From: Nocardioides agariphilus
GTDB taxonomy: Bacteria; Actinomycetota; Actinomycetes; Propionibacteriales; Nocardioidaceae
Assembly: GCF_015352445.1 (NCBI RefSeq)
Contig: NZ_JADKPO010000027.1
Coordinates: 1 to 59,045, forward strand
DNA: 59,045 bases
Reading direction: 5' to 3'
The notes beneath the pieces were generated by a model. That model worked only from the letters and a program-made list of their open reading frames with translations, did no database searches and was not told the DNA's origin. The position numbers and the translations under genes were made by a program. This document shows, in pieces, positions 24,842 to 33,186 of this stretch. How positions within the stretch are numbered: position 1 is the first letter of the stretch; each line of letters opens with the position of its first letter.

Positions 24842-27580
24842 ATGGGAGGGCTGGTCGCGCGCGACAGCGAGCTGGAGGCGATCAGCCGCCTGCTTGCGGG
24901 CCAGACCTCCGTGAGGGCGCTGGTGCTCGAGGGTGACCCCGGCGTCGGCAAGACCAGCTTGTGGGAGCAGGGCATCGAGTGGGCCCGCGAACGCGGGCTG
25001 CGGGTCCTGGTCGCACGCTCCAGCGAGGCCGAGACCCCGCTGCCGTTCGCGGCTCTGATCGACCTGCTCGACGGTGTGGCCAGCGCCGAGCTGACCGGCG
25101 TACCTGCGCCCCAGTTGCGCGCGCTCGACGTCGCGCTCTACCGGGCCGACCCGACCGACCGACCGCCCGAGCCCCAGGTCATCTCCATCGCGGTGCTCTC
25201 CGCACTGAGGTCGCTGGCCGAGTCCGGGCCGTTGCTGGTGGCAGTCGATGACCTGCAGTGGCTCGACGGGGCCTCCGAGGACGCCTTGGCCTACGCCGCC
25301 CGGCGCCTCGAGCGCGAACCGGTCACCTTCCTGCTGGCCCGGCGGCCGGGCCGGCGCTCGGCGCTGGAGAGCGCCTTCGGCGACCAGCAGGCCGAACGCA
25401 TCGATGTCCGCGCGATGAGCGTCGGCGCGACCCGGCAGCTACTCGCCTCGCGGCTCGGGCTCCGGATTCCCCACCACCTGCTGCGGCGCATCTACGACAC
25501 CACGACCGGCAATCCGCTGTTCGCCCTCGAGCTCGGTCGCACGCTCGTGGGCCGCGACCTGGACACGCTGGCCGACCTGCCGGTGCCCGAGCACCTTGAG
25601 GACCTGCTCGGCACGCGGGTGGCCGACCTGGACGACTCCGCCCGCCGGGTCCTGTTGGCGGTGGCTCTCGACGCGGACCTGCGGGTCGGTCAGCTGCCCC
25701 ACCCGTCAGGGGTGGCCGCCCTGCAGGCAGCCGTCGACGCCGGTGTCGTGGTGATCGAGGGCGACCGCCTCCGGGCCGCGCACCCGTTGCTGGCCGCCGC
25801 GGCCCAACGGCAGGCGCCCGAGGCCGAGAAGCGCGACGTGCACCGACGCCTCGCCGACCTCGTCGCCGATGAGCAGCGCAGAGTGCTGCACCTGGCGCTG
25901 GCGACCATCGGTCACGACGAGCCTCTGGCGAGCCGGCTCGACGCAGCGGCCGCCGCGAGCGCCGCACGCGGCGCCACGCGCATGGCCATCGACCTGGCCT
26001 CCCATGCCGCTCGGCTCACCCCGCCCGAGGTGCCCGACGTCGACCGCGTGCTCGCCCTCGCACGACACCTCAACGACGCCGGGGAGAAGCAGCGACTCAC
26101 CGAGCTGCTCAGCTACCGGCTGGACTCGTTGCCGCACGGTGCGCCCCGAGTGACGGCGTACCTGATGCTCACCGAAGGAGTCCTCGAGCAGGGCAGCGCC
26201 GACATCGCCGCCCTCCTCGACAAGGCGCTGGCCGAGGCCGGCGACGATCCCGTGCTGCGCGGCCAGGTGCTGTCCTTCATGGCCGAGAACGACGCGATCG
26301 TGGAGGTCCGCGGCCTGGCGCGCGCCGACGAGCGCGCCATCGAGGCCGTCGCCCTCAGCGAGCAGGGCAGCCCCGACGACCAGCGCTTGGCGCTCAACAC
26401 CCTGGTGTGGACCCAAGCCCTGCGGGGCCGGCCGGTCGATGAGGTCATCAAGCGCTACTACGCGCTGCCGACCGAGCGCGCCGCGATGGCCCGGTACCCG
26501 GAGCGGATCACCGGTCAGCGCCTGGCCTGGCGCGGGGAGGTGGACCTGGGACGTCCGGTGTTGCAGGCCTTCAGGCGCGACACCGTGGACTCGGCCGAGG
26601 CGCACGCCCTGGCCCGCCTGCACCTGTGCGAGCTGGAGCTGCGCGCCGGGCGCTGGGACGACGTGGAGGGCATGCTCGACGACTGGGCCGCCTCGCTCGA
26701 CAGCGAGCTGCTCATCTGGCCGATGTACGAACGCTGCCGAGGTCTCCTGGAGGCCGGACGGGGCAACGTCGAGGCAGCGAGGCAGTGGGCCGGTCGCGCC
26801 GTCGAGAAGGCCGTGACCACGGGCGTCCGCTGGGACTGGTTGGAGGCCACCCGCGCCCTCGGGATCGCCGCGCTGCTCGCCAAGGACCTCGATCAGGCCA
26901 CCGCGCGTCTCTCCTCGGTGTGGGAGCACACCCTCCGCGAGGGCGTCCTCGACCCGGGCGCCTTCCCAGCCGGCCCCGACCTGGTCGAGGCACTGACCGA
27001 GAGCGAGTCGTACGACCAGGCGCAGGCCGTCCTCGACGTGCTGGCCGAGCGGGCAGCCGACCAGGACCACCCCTGGGCTGCTGCCGGTGCCCAGCGCGGC
27101 GCGGCACTCGTCGAGATCCACGGGGACGCCTACACCGACGCGGCCGGTGCCGCGCTCGAGGCCGCGGCGGCGTCGTACGGTCGGTTGGGGCTCCTGTTCG
27201 ACCAGGCGCGCACCCTGCTCTCGCTCGGCAGGGCCCAGCGCCGGGCCAAGAAGTGGGGCGCGGCTCGCGACGTACTGGAGCGTGTGGTCGAGGCGTTCGA
27301 GTCCTTGGGCTCACCAGGATGGGCCACCGATGCCCGCGCCGAGCTCGAGCGCGTGGGCGCCCGCAAGTCGGCGTCCTCGGGCGGCCTGACCGCGACCGAG
27401 CGTCGCGTCGCCGAGCTGGCCGTCGAGGGCCTGGCCAACAAGGAGATCGCCCGCACCCTGGTGGTCACGGTCAACACCGTCGAGTTCCACCTGCGCAACA
27501 CCTACGCCAAGCTCGGCATCCGCTCACGCGTCCAGCTCGCCGCCGCGATGCAGGGGACCGACGAGGTCGCGGAAGGCTAG
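24842..27580 (+). CDS. Large ATP-binding LuxR (LAL/MalT-like) transcriptional regulator
   Basis: The product has about 912 residues. The N-terminal AAA/NACHT-like ATPase has a Walker A motif GDPGVGKTSLW (about residues 32-42) and a Walker B-like LLVAVDDLQWLDGAS. A long helical TPR-like sensor follows. The C-terminal LuxR helix-turn-helix is LTATERRVAELAVEGLANKE plus VNTVEFHLRNTYAKLGIRSR. Such regulators switch on adjacent or distant operons in response to a small ligand. An in-frame ATG at 24833 would add three residues; neither has a clear ribosome site. The target is unknown. Confidence 0.92.
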   Translation: MGGLVARDSELEAISRLLAGQTSVRALVLEGDPGVGKTSLWEQGIEWARERGLRVLVARSSEAETPLPFAALIDLLDGVASAELTGVPAPQLRALDVALYRADPTDRPPEPQVISIAVLSALRSLAESGPLLVAVDDLQWLDGASEDALAYAARRLEREPVTFLLARRPGRRSALESAFGDQQAERIDVRAMSVGATRQLLASRLGLRIPHHLLRRIYDTTTGNPLFALELGRTLVGRDLDTLADLPVPEHLEDLLGTRVADLDDSARRVLLAVALDADLRVGQLPHPSGVAALQAAVDAGVVVIEGDRLRAAHPLLAAAAQRQAPEAEKRDVHRRLADLVADEQRRVLHLALATIGHDEPLASRLDAAAAASAARGATRMAIDLASHAARLTPPEVPDVDRVLALARHLNDAGEKQRLTELLSYRLDSLPHGAPRVTAYLMLTEGVLEQGSADIAALLDKALAEAGDDPVLRGQVLSFMAENDAIVEVRGLARADERAIEAVALSEQGSPDDQRLALNTLVWTQALRGRPVDEVIKRYYALPTERAAMARYPERITGQRLAWRGEVDLGRPVLQAFRRDTVDSAEAHALARLHLCELELRAGRWDDVEGMLDDWAASLDSELLIWPMYERCRGLLEAGRGNVEAARQWAGRAVEKAVTTGVRWDWLEATRALGIAALLAKDLDQATARLSSVWEHTLREGVLDPGAFPAGPDLVEALTESESYDQAQAVLDVLAERAADQDHPWAAAGAQRGAALVEIHGDAYTDAAGAALEAAAASYGRLGLLFDQARTLLSLGRAQRRAKKWGAARDVLERVVEAFESLGSPGWATDARAELERVGARKSASSGGLTATERRVAELAVEGLANKEIARTLVVTVNTVEFHLRNTYAKLGIRSRVQLAAAMQGTDEVAEG

Positions 27581-27624
27581 GACGCCACCGAAGCGCCACC
27601 GCCGAAGTCTGGTGAGCTGCGAGC

Positions 27625-27710
27625 AGACGTCCTGTCGCTGGTTGAGGTGCGAGCGCAGCCCTGTCGCTGGTTGAGGAGGTTGCGCTAGCAACCTCACTCG
27701 TTACCAGGCC
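27625..27710. repeat. Palindromic repeat cluster downstream of DUF222-HNH gene 2
   Basis: Two copies of CGCTGGTTGAGG are followed by AGGTTGCGCTAGCAACCT, a perfect palindrome around GCTAGC. It belongs to the same family as the arrays at 14390-14845 and 29239-29482. The intergenic stretch 27581-27741 otherwise holds nothing recognisable. Confidence 0.8.
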
Positions 27711-27741
27711 GGGCGTGCCGGTAGCCCGCCCGTGGTGGTTC

Positions 27742-29142
27742 TCAGGCTGCTGGTGGTGGATGTCGGCGTGGGTGTCGGCGGCGTTGTCTGTCGTGGGACA
27801 CATCGGTGGTGCCGGTGTGGTCGCGGAGGTAGTGGTAGCCGTGGGGGCTGGTCCATAGGTAGCTGCCGGGGGTGAGGATCAGGTATCGCCAGCGGCCGTG
27901 GGTCTTCAACCGGTGATGCTTGCGGCACAGGGCCGCGATCTGGCAGGTGCAGGTGGCCCCGCCCTGGGCGTAGGGGACGTTGTGGTCGCAGTCGGCCGCA
28001 TGCTCGCCCGGTTTCAGTTTCCGGGCTGGTTTCGTGCACCACGGGAACACGCAGGTGTGGTCCCTAAGGGCGACGGGTTCGCTGATCCGGCCGTCGATCT
28101 CATAGGCCCCGTGGTGGACGTGCGCTGCCACATCGATCACCGGTTTCACGATGATCCGGGCCGCGGGGTTGCCGCACCAGGTCCGGATGGTCTCGGCCAG
28201 CACCGGGGTGGCGGTGTTCTCCACCCGCCCCACACTCCAGCCACCCATGGAGCCGGTGGTTGAGGCACCGGTGGTGGCGGCGTCGGTGAGGTGGAGGTAG
28301 AGCACCATGTCCCGCGGCTTCCCCTTCGGCCTCCCCTTCGGCCTGCCCTGGGGCTTGCCCGTGTTCGGGTCCTCGGTGGTGGGGTAGTCGAGGGTGAGGT
28401 CGCGGCGGGCGATGTTGCCGACCGCCACGGAGCGGCGTTGGTCCAACGTGAGGGTGGAGCCGAGGTCGGCCTGAACCTTCGCGTCGGCGGTGAGGGCGTT
28501 GTGGAGGTCGATGGCGTCGGCCAGGTCGAGCTCGCCGCTGACCTGGCAGGTGCCGGCGATCGCGACGGTGTCGAAGTCGATGTCGAAGCGGCGTTGGTCC
28601 CAGGCCTGTTGGCGGTCTTCTTCGGCTTGGTCGGGCATGTGCCGGGCGACCGCCTCGGCGATGAGCCGGTCCAGCTGGGCGGGGCCGATCTTGTGGGCGA
28701 GGGGTGCCACATGCTTGTCGACATAGGTCGCGGCGTCGGGGGTCAGCCATCGGGTCTGCTCGGCGACCCGGCGGGCCTTCCACGCCGCCAGGTCACCGGT
28801 GGTGACTCGGACCCACAGCTTGTTCAACCGGTATCTGAGTTCGAGGGCGTGCCCGAGGTAGCGTCTGCCGGACTCGGTCGTCGTCCCGATCGCGGTAGCG
28901 AACTCGGCGATGCAGAACTCCGCGACCAGGGGGGCACCCGGACCGGCGACCGGGACCGGGACGTCACCGTGGAGCCGGAAGGTGCCGGCATCTGCCAACG
29001 ACTCCGCGGGGTGGATGAGCGCCCACTGCACCGCCAGCTCCAACAGCCTCGCCTCCGCCGCGTCGGCTGCGGTACGGAGTTCGCGGGCGGCCTCGAGCAC
29101 GGTCGCAGCGGTGGCTGGTGGCCAGTCCCGAGTTCCGCTCAT
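27742..29142 (-). CDS. DUF222 / HNH endonuclease domain protein (13E12-type), copy 2
   Basis: The product has 466 residues. DUF222 covers about residues 20-280. A basic, AT-hook-like linker KPQGRPKGRPKGKPRD follows. The HNH fold comes next, with zinc-ligand cysteines in CVFPWCTKPARKL, then ADCDHNVPYAQGGATCTC and LCRKHHRLKTHGRW. The C-terminal tail is Arg/His/Pro-rich. It is only distantly similar to the copy at 14955 in sequence, yet both share the same upstream leader and the same flanking repeats. The ATG at 29142 matches the leader spacing. Confidence 0.9.
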   Translation of the reverse strand: MSGTRDWPPATAATVLEAARELRTAADAAEARLLELAVQWALIHPAESLADAGTFRLHGDVPVPVAGPGAPLVAEFCIAEFATAIGTTTESGRRYLGHALELRYRLNKLWVRVTTGDLAAWKARRVAEQTRWLTPDAATYVDKHVAPLAHKIGPAQLDRLIAEAVARHMPDQAEEDRQQAWDQRRFDIDFDTVAIAGTCQVSGELDLADAIDLHNALTADAKVQADLGSTLTLDQRRSVAVGNIARRDLTLDYPTTEDPNTGKPQGRPKGRPKGKPRDMVLYLHLTDAATTGASTTGSMGGWSVGRVENTATPVLAETIRTWCGNPAARIIVKPVIDVAAHVHHGAYEIDGRISEPVALRDHTCVFPWCTKPARKLKPGEHAADCDHNVPYAQGGATCTCQIAALCRKHHRLKTHGRWRYLILTPGSYLWTSPHGYHYLRDHTGTTDVSHDRQRRRHPRRHPPPAA

Positions 29143-29208
29143 GGGTCTATTCGATCATCGAGCACCGACAGTCCAGGGTCGAGAGCCCCTGTATTTGCTG
29201 GGGTTTCT
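29143..29208 (-). promoter_or_regulatory. Conserved leader of DUF222-HNH gene 2
   Basis: On the minus strand this region carries GAAACCCC, then AAATACAGGGG (29196-29186) and GACTGTCGGTG (29173-29163). These are separated by 12 bases and end 20 bases before the ATG. The same elements in the same order and spacing precede the gene at 14955. CCCC and GGGG flank the AT-rich centre and could pair. Confidence 0.7.
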
Positions 29209-29238
29209 CACATGCTGGGCCCACCAGATATCCGCCCC

Positions 29239-29482
29239 CCGTTGGTTGAGGAAGGCGCGCTAGCGCCTGTCTCGAAACCCCGCGAGTGGACCGTCGGCGT
29301 CGCGGTCACCGGGTTTCGAGACGGTTGCTAGCGCAACCTCCTCAACCAACGGAGACCGCGCGCCCTCCTCAACCAGCAGAGACCGCGCCCTCCTCAACCA
29401 GCGACACCCACCGGGTTTCGAGACGGTTGCTAGCGCAACCTCCTCAACCAACGACAGGGCGGCCTCCTCAACCAGCGGTGCT
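29239..29482. repeat. Palindromic repeat cluster upstream of DUF222-HNH gene 2
   Basis: The cluster has a GGTTGAGGAAGGCGCGCTAG half facing GTCTCGAAACCCC. It also has two full units of GGGTTTCGAGACGGTTGC followed by TAGCGCAACCTCCTCAACCA, with shorter CCTCCTCAACCAGC copies between. The GGTTGCTAGCGCAACC centre can fold into a hairpin. No open frame of protein character runs through it. With the leader it fills the gap 29143-29481. Confidence 0.85.
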
Positions 29483-29871
29483 CACGAACGTCCAGAGCTG
29501 CGGGAGGTCGTGGTCCGGGGGCGCAATGACTCGGTCTGCGGGTCGTAGCAGACCAGACCGCGCTGACTGGCGAGCCGTGCGGCGAACTCCGAGGCCTGCT
29601 CGGCGCGGCCCAGGGTCATGGAGAAGTAGACGGCGTTGCCGAACGCGTTGTCGATGAGGGGGCCGTCCGCCCAGGCTGAGTCCTCCCCCTCATCGTCGGT
29701 GATGTCGGGCCACCGCTTCAGCAGGGCCTCGACGTAGGAGCGGATTCGCAACGACGGCTCGTGGCTGTCGGCACCCGACTCCCGACGCTCCATCAGGTCC
29801 TCGAACAGGGCTGCGGCCTCGGCATCCGACTCGGGTTGCGCACCTTCCCACACCGCCAGGTCGTAGCTCAT
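29482..29871 (-). CDS. Conserved hypothetical protein, 129 residues
   Basis: It begins MSYDLAVWEGAQPESDAEAA, contains a stretch SYVEALLKRWPDI, an acidic patch DDEGEDSAW, and NAVYFSMTLGRAEQASEFA. It reads as a small soluble alpha/beta protein. I recall similar starts (SYDLAVWEG) in actinobacterial hypothetical proteins but know no function. The ATG at 29871 is preferred to the longer frame, which is arginine-rich upstream. It is divergent from the gene at 29957. Confidence 0.7.
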   Translation of the reverse strand: MSYDLAVWEGAQPESDAEAAALFEDLMERRESGADSHEPSLRIRSYVEALLKRWPDITDDEGEDSAWADGPLIDNAFGNAVYFSMTLGRAEQASEFAARLASQRGLVCYDPQTESLRPRTTTSRSSGRS

Positions 29872-29956
29872 GGTTGCCAGACTCGCACGACATCGCGCGT
29901 TGCAGGTCTTCGGTGCGCAACCTGGTACTCGGCGAGGCGGGCATAGCATCGGCCGG

Positions 29957-30544
29957 GTGGCCGTCGTACCGTTCGCCTGGACCTACGACGAGACGAGCGT
30001 CGCCTTCGACGGCGACGCCCTCACGATCAACGACAAGCGGCTCCCACTCGACCGGATCGAGCGCCTCTCGCGGAACCTCTCGGTGAGCACGGCACCAGGC
30101 AGCACCAACCGTCTCGACTGCGGCGTACGCCTGCTGGCCGACGGTGAGGTCAGCTCCATCGCCTTCCGAGGAGACGCCACATCCGAGGCGTGGGGACCCT
30201 GGAGGCCGTCGTGGGACGTGCTCGATGCGCTGGTGAGCGCGGAGATCGAGCCACGACTGCTGACCCGCACGCTCGGCGCGGTCGAGGCCAGCGGTGCCGC
30301 CGAGATCGGCAGCCTCCGCGCCAAGGGCCGGGGTCGCTACACGGTGACGGCCGAGACACTGCAGCCGCGGACCCTGTTTGCCCGGCCGATCCCGTGGAAG
30401 TGGATCACCGGGATCGAGGATGACGTCTTCCAGATCGTCACCGTCGATCCCCGCGGCAAGCGGCGCCACCACGCCACGGGTCTGGCGACGTCGGAGTGGG
30501 ATGCCTGGCAGGTGCCCCTGTTGTGGCGGCACTTCGCGGGCTGA
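29957..30544 (+). CDS. Hypothetical protein, 195 residues
   Basis: The GTG at 29957 begins VAVVPFAWTYDETSVAFDGD. The protein is soluble, with beta-rich repeats and several Trp residues (SEWDAWQVPLLWRHFAG at the end). No signal peptide, membrane segment or catalytic motif is visible. It is followed after 12 bases by a methyltransferase gene, with which it is probably cotranscribed. The start is uncertain because no clear ribosome site precedes it. Confidence 0.65.
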   Translation: MAVVPFAWTYDETSVAFDGDALTINDKRLPLDRIERLSRNLSVSTAPGSTNRLDCGVRLLADGEVSSIAFRGDATSEAWGPWRPSWDVLDALVSAEIEPRLLTRTLGAVEASGAAEIGSLRAKGRGRYTVTAETLQPRTLFARPIPWKWITGIEDDVFQIVTVDPRGKRRHHATGLATSEWDAWQVPLLWRHFAG

Positions 30545-30556
30545 CAAGGTGATCCG

Positions 30557-31129
30557 ATGACTCGGGAACTCTGGGACCGCGAGGCGGAGACCTTCGACGA
30601 CGAGCCTGACCACGGTCTGGCCGACCCGGTCACGCGCCGTGCGTGGCGCGACCTCCTCCTCGGCGCACTCCCGCCGGCGCCCGCTCGCATCGCCGACATC
30701 GGCTCCGGCACCGGCACGCTCGCCCGCCTCCTCGTCGACGAGGGCTACTCCGTCGCCGGCCTCGACCTCTCCCCCGAGATGGTCGCGCGGGCGAGGCTCA
30801 AGGTGCCCGAGGCAACCTTCACCGTCGGCGACGCGTCCGAGCCGCGGCTCGACGACACGGCCTACGACGTGGTGCTCAGCCGGCACGTGCTGTGGGCGAT
30901 GCCCGACCCGGAGACGGCCTTCGCCCGATGGGTCGGGCTGCTGGGCCCGGACGGTGTCGTGGTGCTGGTCGAGGGCAGCTGGCACACCGGTGCCGGCCTC
31001 ACCGCGGCGGAGTGCGAGCGGATCGTGCGCACGGTCCGCACCGACGCGACGGTGCGGCACCTGACCGAGCCTGTCTACTGGGGCCGGCCGATCGACGACG
31101 AGCGGTACCTGCTGGTCAGCCGGGCCTGA
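30557..31129 (+). CDS. Class I SAM-dependent methyltransferase
   Basis: The 190-residue protein has the SAM-binding motif I IADIGSGTGTLARLL (about residues 46-60), the acidic loop GLDLSPEMVARAR and motif II AYDVVLSRHVLWAMPDPETAF. It resembles the Methyltransf_11/25 type. The acceptor is unknown. It is in a probable two-gene unit with the hypothetical gene upstream. Confidence 0.88.
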   Translation: MTRELWDREAETFDDEPDHGLADPVTRRAWRDLLLGALPPAPARIADIGSGTGTLARLLVDEGYSVAGLDLSPEMVARARLKVPEATFTVGDASEPRLDDTAYDVVLSRHVLWAMPDPETAFARWVGLLGPDGVVVLVEGSWHTGAGLTAAECERIVRTVRTDATVRHLTEPVYWGRPIDDERYLLVSRA

Positions 31130-31149
31130 CCGACCGTCTCGGGGGTCAA

Positions 31150-31170
31150 CCCCAGGACATGATCCTGGGG
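31150..31170. terminator. Hairpin after the methyltransferase gene
   Basis: CCCCAGGA (31150-31157) and TCCTGGGG (31163-31170) form a perfect eight-base stem around CATGA, 21 bases after the stop at 31129 and about 69 bases before the next ATG. No T-run follows, so it is either a GC-type actinobacterial terminator or an operator for the gene at 31239. Confidence 0.45.
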
Positions 31171-31238
31171 TCGGTGGCCGCGTTTCCTCGGGTCCTCCGT
31201 AGTTTCGCCACCCCTGTGCCGACCAGCACGGTTGTGCC

Positions 31239-32378
31239 ATGGCCGAATACCTCGTCGAGCTCTACGTCGCACAAGGCGACCACCTCGCGGCACAGCAGCA
31301 CGCCGAGAGCGCAGAGCGCGCCGGCGTCGAGCTGACCCGCGAGGGGCGTCCGGTGCGCTGCTTGAGCTCGATCTACGTCTCCGAGGACGAGACCTGCTTC
31401 CTGCTCTATGAAGCGGACTCCGCAGACCTCGTCGAAGAGGCGATCCAGCGCGCCGGTCTGCGGCACGACCACATCTCAGAGGCGACATCGTCGCCCCTTC
31501 TCGTCGCGGCGGCGTCTGCCGCCGCGCACCACCTGATGAAGCACCCATCGAAGAGAGGCACCACCATGACGGTCACCACCGACTACAGCGAGCTCCGCGA
31601 CAAGCAGCAGAAGGTCTGGAGCAGCGGCGACTACAACCGGATCGCGCACATCACCGTGCCGGTCTCCGAGCACCTGGTGGACCAGGCCGGCGTGATGCCC
31701 GGCAACTACGTCCTCGACGTAGCCACGGGCACCGGGCACGTCGCGCTGGCCGCGGCCCGCCGCGGCGCTGTCGTCCACGGCATGGACTACGTTCCCGAGC
31801 TGCTCGACATCGCCACCCGGCGCGCCGCCGCCGAGGACCTGGACATCGAGTTCGTCGAGGCGGACGCCGAGAGCCTGCCGTACGGCGACGGGTCCTTCGA
31901 CCACGTCTTCTCGGCCATCGGCGTGATGTTCGCCGCCGACCACGCGAAGGCCGCGTCCGAGCTGGTGCGCGTCACCCGCCAGGGCGGCAAGATCTCGATC
32001 GCGAGCTGGACGCCCGAGGGCTTCGTCGGCGGCATGCTCGCCGCCGTCGGCCGCCACGTCTCCCCGCCGCCCGGCGCTCAGCCGGCCACCCGCTGGGGCT
32101 CCGAGGCCGTCGTGGCCGAGCTGCTCGGCGAGGGCGTCGAGGACGTCTCGTCGGTGACCGCGTCCGTGCGGCAGAACTTCCGCAGCCCGGAGGAGTTCGC
32201 CGACCTGTTCCTGACCTACTACGGCCCCACCTACTCCGCTGCCAACCGGCTGGACGAGGAGGGTCGCGCCGCACTGCGTGCCGACCTGGTCGCGCTCGCC
32301 AAGGCCTTCGACCAGAACACCGGCGAGGGCATCGAGTGCAACTGGGAGTACCGCATCGTCACCGCCACCAAGCGCTGA
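31239..32378 (+). CDS. DUF4242 (nickel-binding-like) domain fused to a UbiE-type methyltransferase
   Basis: The open frame encodes 379 residues. Residues 1-80 are a DUF4242/SCO4226-like domain (AEYLVELYVAQGDHLAAQQH, then SSIYVSEDETCFLLYEADS). Residues about 110-379 are a class I methyltransferase with motif I VLDVATGTGHVALAAA and motif III SFDHVFSAIGVMFAADH. The linker is Ala/His-rich. An internal ATG at 31566 (MTVTTDYSELRDKQQ) follows GAGAGG at good spacing. The methyltransferase could therefore also be made alone, and an ancestral two-gene arrangement is likely. The acceptor is unknown. Confidence 0.82.
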   Translation: MAEYLVELYVAQGDHLAAQQHAESAERAGVELTREGRPVRCLSSIYVSEDETCFLLYEADSADLVEEAIQRAGLRHDHISEATSSPLLVAAASAAAHHLMKHPSKRGTTMTVTTDYSELRDKQQKVWSSGDYNRIAHITVPVSEHLVDQAGVMPGNYVLDVATGTGHVALAAARRGAVVHGMDYVPELLDIATRRAAAEDLDIEFVEADAESLPYGDGSFDHVFSAIGVMFAADHAKAASELVRVTRQGGKISIASWTPEGFVGGMLAAVGRHVSPPPGAQPATRWGSEAVVAELLGEGVEDVSSVTASVRQNFRSPEEFADLFLTYYGPTYSAANRLDEEGRAALRADLVALAKAFDQNTGEGIECNWEYRIVTATKR

Positions 32379-32408
32379 CACCACACCACACCGCAACGGG
32401 GGAAATCC

Positions 32409-32981
32409 ATGAACATCAGGCCCATCAGCTCACGATCCAAGATCGTGCTGCTCGTCGCCGCCGGCCTCATCGTGGCCTCGTCGGCCACCGCCGGCGCCGC
32501 CGTGCTGATCACGGGTCAGAACGTCAAGAACGAGTCCCTGACCGGCCGTGACATCCGCAACGGCTCCGTCAAGGGCGTCGACATCCGCAACGGGTCGCTC
32601 ACCAAGGACGACTTCTCGGGTGACCTGCAGGGTCCCGTCGGTCCGCAAGGACCGAAGGGCGACCAGGGCGAGCAGGGCATCCAGGGGCCGCAGGGCGCTC
32701 AGGGTCCGCAGGGCCCGGCGGGCGTCAGCGGCCTGCAGTACGTGCTGGTCGACAAGGTCGTCGGGGGCAACTCGACCGAGGCCTGGGGGGCCGACTGCCC
32801 GGCGGGCAAGCGCGCCCTCGGCGGCGGTGTCTCGAGCACGGCGCCCGGCAACGTCGTGATCCGCGAGTCGGCCTTCCAGTCGGCGGGCGAGACGCTCGGC
32901 ACCGGCTGGTGGGTGCAGATCAGCAACGTCGGGGTCGGCTCGCTGACCGCCTACGTGTGGGTCTCCTGCGCCGCCGTCTGA
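32409..32981 (+). CDS. Collagen-like surface protein
   Basis: The product has 190 residues. Residues about 10-35 form a signal peptide or anchor (KIVLLVAAGLIVASSATAGA). Repeats of the type GRDIRNGSVKGVDIRNGSL follow, then about 12 Gly-X-Y triplets (GPVGPQGPKGDQGEQGIQGP and on to GPAG). A compact C-terminal domain of about 85 residues has two cysteines (ADCPAGKRALGGG and VSCAAV) and could trimerise the stalk. It is probably exported and cell-associated. It begins 30 bases after the methyltransferase fusion and is followed by a strong terminator. Confidence 0.88.
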   Translation: MNIRPISSRSKIVLLVAAGLIVASSATAGAAVLITGQNVKNESLTGRDIRNGSVKGVDIRNGSLTKDDFSGDLQGPVGPQGPKGDQGEQGIQGPQGAQGPQGPAGVSGLQYVLVDKVVGGNSTEAWGADCPAGKRALGGGVSSTAPGNVVIRESAFQSAGETLGTGWWVQISNVGVGSLTAYVWVSCAAV

Positions 32982-33074
32982 CCCACCACTCCACAACTGA
33001 ACAGCTCGAGCATCCCCTCCCGGTCGGGGGGCAGGAGGGTGGCTCGACAACCAGGGGGGCCCGCAAGGGAGCAG

Positions 33075-33114
33075 GGGCGCCGCCGGACTTCAGGGGGAAC
33101 GTCCGGCGGCGCCC
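33075..33114. terminator. Strong bidirectional hairpin terminator
   Basis: GGGCGCCGCCGGAC (33075-33088) and GTCCGGCGGCGCCC (33101-33114) are perfect 14-base arms around a 12-base loop, followed by TTCGCTGTCC. It lies between the convergent collagen-like gene (stop 32981) and the gamma-glutamyltransferase gene (stop 33187) and can serve both. Confidence 0.8.
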
Positions 33115-33186
33115 TTCGCTGTCCCTGCCCACGAGCCTGCCCAGGAGCTGCCCAGGAGCTGTCCAGGAGCCCTGCCCAGGGACTGC

